A DNA stretch of 64,000 nucleotides from Thysanoteuthis rhombus (taxonomy: Eukaryota; Mollusca; Cephalopoda; Oegopsida; Thysanoteuthidae): the NCBI GenBank assembly GCA_963457665.1, contig OY735207.1, positions 55,587,279 through 55,651,278 of the forward strand, in the 5' to 3' direction. The notes under the pieces are model-generated. The model ran no database searches and was not told where the DNA came from. It was given only the letters and a program-made list of their open reading frames with translations. The position numbers and the translations under genes were made by a program. Below are positions 59,581-64,000 of this stretch, one piece after another (within the stretch, counting starts at the first letter, position 1; each line of letters begins with the position of its first letter).

Positions 59581-59588
59581 GTTTAAAT

Positions 59589-59904
59589 AAAGAAGTCTTC
59601 GTGTGGAGTGTGTGTCAAGGTGTGTTTTGAGACAGTATAAAAAAAAAAAAAACCCAAAAAATCAGATAAATTGAACTAACATTTGGCACACCCATGCTTT
59701 TTGTCCCCCGACCTGCTTTAGGTATATTTACTCGTTACTGAAAAAAAAATATGTTGTCAGATGCATTTGAAAAGTAAACGATTATCATTTGACAAAACAA
59801 TATCAAAGTCATTGATCTTTAGTTTGATAACCGATACTTCCCAGTAGATATCAAGATTAACTGAAACATTAATAACGAACCATTTCTTTTTATTAATTTA
59901 GAAT
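59589..59904. other. AT-rich spacer
   Basis: Poly-A near 59640-59652; nothing else recognised. Confidence 0.3.
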
Positions 59905-60260
59905 AAAAGTTTTCCAAGAAGAAAACCTGTTATCTCAGAAGATTTTCCATTTTTATTAGAATGCCACCATTTCTATAAAGATTTTCAAGAATAAGACGTT
60001 TTATCCAATGAAATCATCCGTCTGTTTTCAGACGCCTCCAGTTCTTACAAAAGGTTTCCAAGAAGCAAAACCTCTTATCCCATATAATCTTCACTTTGCA
60101 TTTAAATGCCTTCATTTTCTATGAAAGGTCTACAAGAAAAAGACCACTTGTCTCACATGATCTTTCGTTTGTATTTAAATGCCATCATTTCCTACAAAAG
60201 ATTTACGAACGAGAAAACCTCTTATCCCACATGATCTATAATCTGTATTCAAATGATTTA
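59905..60260. repeat. Five diverged tandem repeats of about 73 bp
   Basis: Anchors of the AAAACCTCTTATCCCACATG type occur near 59922, 59994, 60067, 60140 and 60213. Between anchors each unit has a TTTAAATGCC..CATTTTCTA..AAG block. Confidence 0.7.
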
Positions 60261-60634
60261 ATTTCGCAACAAATGGAATTTCACCGTCGCCAAATTCTCG
60301 TTAACTCTATAAGTCTCATATTTTCATACAATTTTATACGATTTCCAGCGTTAGTTGATGACAGTCAACCATGACAGCATTCTTTTCATTGTGACAGCGG
60401 GAAGATACAGAGTTGACTGTTAAAGAAACTCAATTTTTAATTTGATTATTTTCGTTCTTATTTGCAGTATTATTTTGATTTTTTTATACAGTCTTAGTTG
60501 TTAGTTTTGCTACTTAGGCCTCTTGGTGCTTTGGACCCTTGAACACTGCACGTTTGTCCGACTGCTTCAGTACACCAGTGTTACAAACATACTAATATTT
60601 TTTACAGATAAATACCTTTAATTTCCACTGGTTC
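60261..60634. other. Spacer with no recognised gene
   Basis: Nothing supported beyond AT-rich unique sequence. Confidence 0.3.
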
Positions 60635-61485
60635 ATCATTATGATCGTCAGTCTTTTCACGTCCGTCGTTGGACATAGATCTTCTCCAGGGTTCGCCACA
60701 TTTCTCTATCTCAGGCTTCGCAGAGCCAATATTTTCTTAATTTGTCTAGTTCATCTCTCCATCTTATATTCTGTCAGCCTCAGTTTCTCATCTGATCTCT
60801 GAGGATCCAAGTTGTGAGTCCATCGGTCGTCTGCTATTCTTGCAACATGACCTGCCCATTGCCATTAAAGTTTTTAAATAGATTCTATGATGTCTCGGAT
60901 TCCTGTTTTCTTCCTGATACACTGTGTTGTCTTGTGATCTCTCCGTGTAAGGTTGAGCATGATTCTCTCATGCTTGCATTGCATGCTTCTCAGTTGGTGG
61001 GTCTATATCTTAGTTAGGTTCCATGTTTCAGCTCCATAAGTGACTACCAGGAGAATGCATTGGTTGTATAGTCTTCATTTTAGGATTATTGGGATCGTCT
61101 GGTTTTTGAAAGTTGAGCTTGCTCTACCGGTGGGTTGCTATCCTAGAGTGATTCTTCACTTGATTTTCTCTTCTTTTGAGAATCTCATGGAGATTCATTG
61201 TCCTAGGTAGATGTAGTGGTCAACCTTCCCCAGTGTTTTATTTTCGATTTTGAAAGTTACGTCATTATTCTCGATGTGATTGTTGCATATGATCTTCGTT
61301 TTACTGAATTTCGAGTGCAGGCCAACTTTTTGCTCTCTTCGTTCAGTTCATCTGGCATATGTTGGAGGTCATGTAGTTTCTTTGCGAGAAGGATAATGTC
61401 GTCTGATGTTGCTCAGATATTCGCCATCTATTTTGATTCCTCTGTTCTTCCAGTCCAGGTTTCAGAAAATCATCTTTGGTAAATC
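60635..61485 (-). mobile_element. RTE-type LINE 3' fragment
   Basis: Starts with CATCATTATGATCGTCAGTC and the CGTCCGTCGTTGGACATAGA block, then reversed coding debris including CATGACCTGCCCATTGCCATT. Co-linear with 51955-52500 and 56470-57350. Confidence 0.75.
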
Positions 61486-62754
61486 ATTACATCTTATCAA
61501 TTCCATCGGTAGATTTTCCAACTCTATTGTTTACAATAAAATGACAAAACACAAAACTGGGCGTTCATAGTACTTAACACAGATTAGTCTGATACAAGGT
61601 CAATTGTGCAGCGCACTCAGCAAGAAAAGAACTCACACAGTTTTGTCAGATATACGGCCATAAGTGGATTGAATTCACTACAACAGTAAAAGTGTGCAAA
61701 GTGAGCGTTCGGAAATACAAAAAGATTAGACCTTGCCCAGTGGCCATAGCTCCGTCTCAGTGGACGCGTATACACACATTTGCAATCTGCGCACACCTGG
61801 AATTAATGTTTGCGTAAAAAATTTCTAATTCTATAGTCAACTCATTGAGTTTTGATCGTACGAAATTTTGTTTCTAAAAGTTCACACATGCTTTTGTCGC
61901 ACTTTTTCTCATCGGCTACCCCCAAAGCGGCAGCAAATAGCCAAAATAGCGCCAAATGACCAAAGCACACCAGAAAGATGCTAAAAATGGCCAATAAGAT
62001 CGCATTTGAATAATGTTTTTCACACTTCCAAAACAAGAAAATGCAGCGAATCCAGTGGGAAAAGCGCTAAATTGGTAATACGATGGTAGCTGAGGTCAAT
62101 GTTCAAATTTTGGTAGAAAAAGCAAATTTCGAATCTTGATTTTCGATGTAGTGAGACATAACTTATTTTGAATAATCTTCTTTCACTCTGTTTCATAAGC
62201 CTGTCGACTTGCGCTACAGATTTAGAAAAAGGTCACATCTTTTTGATATTCAGTTGGATATTCCTATATTTTTGGAATTGTTGGGGCAAGATAGCATCCT
62301 CTTCATGGAACGATACATAATCGTTTAATATCAACTGTTAGTCTCACGAGTTATCACGAGACCGAAAGATGGTCAGACGAAAACAAAATCGCCACAAGAC
62401 GAGAGGCACCCGACCAGCGACGTTTGATGTGCAGGGCATTCAACAAGAAAACAAAATATGGCAGAACCAACGATACCAGGACTCACAAAAATACCTACTA
62501 GACGAAACATGTCCAGAAAAATGAAAATCCCAGAGGATATCGATATCAAAGAGACTGGTTGATGGTGTCACGAGAGCTTGGAGGGTCTTTGTCTTCTTTT
62601 GATGACGATGAAGGACCGTGAAAAAAAATACTGCCATGAAAAAAAACAAAAAAAACAAACAAATAGACCGAGATATTTCTTCAAAATCTTTCAACTTCGT
62701 TGACAGATGTTTGTATTTAATCATTCATGTCAATCTGTTCAGTCGTCTGTCCGT
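61486..62754. other. Spacer with no recognised gene
   Basis: Unique AT-rich sequence; no ORF with a recognisable domain. Confidence 0.3.
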
Positions 62755-63235
62755 CTGCACAATATCACCTAAAGCTCTCAATTAATTCCAATGACATTTT
62801 GTGGAAGGGTAAATCATAAGTTGAGGTAGAATCGATTGAATTTTAAGGCAAATCAAGGAATATTTTTGTACCTAGCACCCATGAATCCTAGCTATATGCC
62901 TGTCCATACAATATCTCACAGAGTTCACAATGAATTCCAATGGTAGCACACGTAGTAGGGAAACATTGATTAAATTTTGTGCTGGATTCGGTAATCTTTT
63001 ATAGATTTTTCTATCCTTTGTTCACATACACTTATGTATCAATTCATGTATATCTACACAGTATCTCTTAAAGTTCTCTATGAACTTCGATGACATTTTG
63101 TGGAAGGGTAGACCAAGGGGTGAAGAAAAACGGTTTGAATTTCGGGCCAGATCCAGGATTTTATTTTCTAGAGATACCTCATCTGCATCGTAGCTATGTG
63201 TGAACTGATTTTCATTCAGTTTTTTAAAATTTTTT
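62755..63235. repeat. Three tandem units of the ~150-bp GATGACATTTTGTGGAAGGG family
   Basis: Related blocks start near 62777, 62927 and 63078, each with AATTCCAATG or ACTTCGATGACATTTTGTGG, a GTAGGG or GGGGTGAAG block, a TTGAATTTT-like block, and a pre-block like ATCTCWYAAAGTTCTC. Confidence 0.65.
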
Positions 63236-63615
63236 AGTTAGAATGGCAGTGGCCAAGATATGCGCTCTCTGTTTTCTTGCTTGTTTTCGTCTCTATCAGA
63301 TTTCAATCTGAATTTTTATTTCTTTCTCCTCAGTGCCTTGGAATCATATGGAAAATAAATTAAAAGAGAGAGGAAGGGATAGTGTGTGTGAGAGAGTAGT
63401 GATTTGGAAATAAGATGTAGTAAAAGAAAATGTTATTGACACATTGACACTGTGCAATGTGCAATGTGTTCGGGTCTATAACCTCAAGAGAAGTCAAGCA
63501 ATTGAACAACTGACTTTTCGCTGTCAAAATCCAATGTTCGTCGCAGTATGAAACAGATGGACTGTTAACATTTGTGCACATAGAGGAAAATGACATGCAT
63601 GAATATATTTGTACA
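63236..63615. other. Spacer with no recognised gene
   Basis: A 78-codon minus-strand frame at 63360-63596 has no recognised domain. Confidence 0.3.
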
Positions 63616-64000
63616 TCTATATAATACTAAAACTCTGATTTTGTTCGTCTGTTTCTTTCTGAATGGCCGAAACTGTGCGTTGTAATCAGTGGTATTGAAT
63701 CAAAGAAGCCAAAAAAATACGCAACTTTGAATGCAAAGAAAATTTGGGTGATTTGCAACTGTTACATTATATCTTGGAAGGGTGGGGTCTATTTACAATA
63801 GTGACTACAATAATGGACTAGACTCTTGCTCTCCGTCCTTCATGCAAAACTACATCTTTGAGTTATTTTGATTCTAGATCATTTTTTCAAAACTCTAGAT
63901 TTGACCAAGGGAAGGGTTTTATATACAATGTATCTATACTGCTGAACTGGATCCTCATTTTCCATCCATCGTGCGACATGACGACTTGAAGTGATGACGT
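63616..64000 (+). other. Possible Helitron-like 5' end and internal repeats
   Basis: ATCTATATAATACTAAAACTC at 63615-63635 resembles Helitron 5' termini (A|TC insertion). Downstream, AAGGGTGGGGTCTATTTACAAT and AAGGGAAGGGTTTTATATACAAT are related blocks about 140 bp apart. The window ends before any 3' terminus could be seen. Confidence 0.2.

Noticed and set aside
60096-60374. A degraded C2H2 zinc-finger gene
   Set aside because: The period is about 73 bp instead of 84, and no frame shows the Cys/His pattern.

Overview
The window is animal (metazoan) nuclear DNA and is almost entirely transposable elements and simple repeats. No host protein gene could be recognised. AT-rich spacer DNA, long (TA)n and (CA)n microsatellites, tRNA-derived SINE-like repeats, RTE-type LINE debris, mariner-like and hAT-like remnants and two classes of intact non-LTR retrotransposon point to a large, repeat-rich invertebrate genome. 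A lophotrochozoan, for example a cephalopod, would fit, but that is inference from repeat style and not a diagnosis.

Region 1 (1-30091) is the main feature. It is a head-to-tail array of five copies of one L1-group non-LTR retrotransposon whose reverse transcriptase resembles the Tx1 clade. Copy 1 is cut by the window edge. The four complete units are 6605, 6676, 6675 and 6673 bp. Each carries a 5' leader, ORF1 (RNA-binding protein with one CCHC knuckle, a variable proline/lysine tract and a conserved C-terminal domain), a 9-10 nt gap, ORF2 (APE-type endonuclease, reverse transcriptase, C-terminal CCHC; 1149 aa) and a 3' UTR with a 33-38 nt poly-T tract, three Pumilio-type motifs and a terminal AATAAA. 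All ORFs are open. The heptamer CACAGAT lies at all four internal junctions and at the outer 3' end. It looks like a retained target site, which would be expected if the array grew by repeated insertion at one site. Copy 2 is a mosaic with a strongly divergent block in ORF1.

Region 2 (about 30221-35291) is a second, unrelated intact element. It is a single-ORF retrotransposon with a Myb-like N-terminal domain, a reverse transcriptase and a restriction-like endonuclease (R4/Dong-like). It lies between TAA repeats. Its leader has eight 64-bp tandem repeats, and its 3' UTR has two copies of a folded RNA module with compensatory base changes and GCAA tetraloops.

Region 3 (35292-64000) is intergenic wreckage. 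It holds a degenerate mariner-like element with long inverted repeats (37966-39603) plus solo ends, six RTE-type LINE loci of which 51955-54400 is the longest, two copies of a 300-bp SINE-like family, two tRNA-like minus-strand repeats, a 291-bp hAT-like MITE with near-perfect 8-bp target duplications, diverged tandem repeats of about 73 and 150 bp, and many microsatellites. The only promoter-like stretch is near 50.76-51.10 kb, with RFX X-box, inverted CCAAT, NRF1-like and E2F-like motifs.
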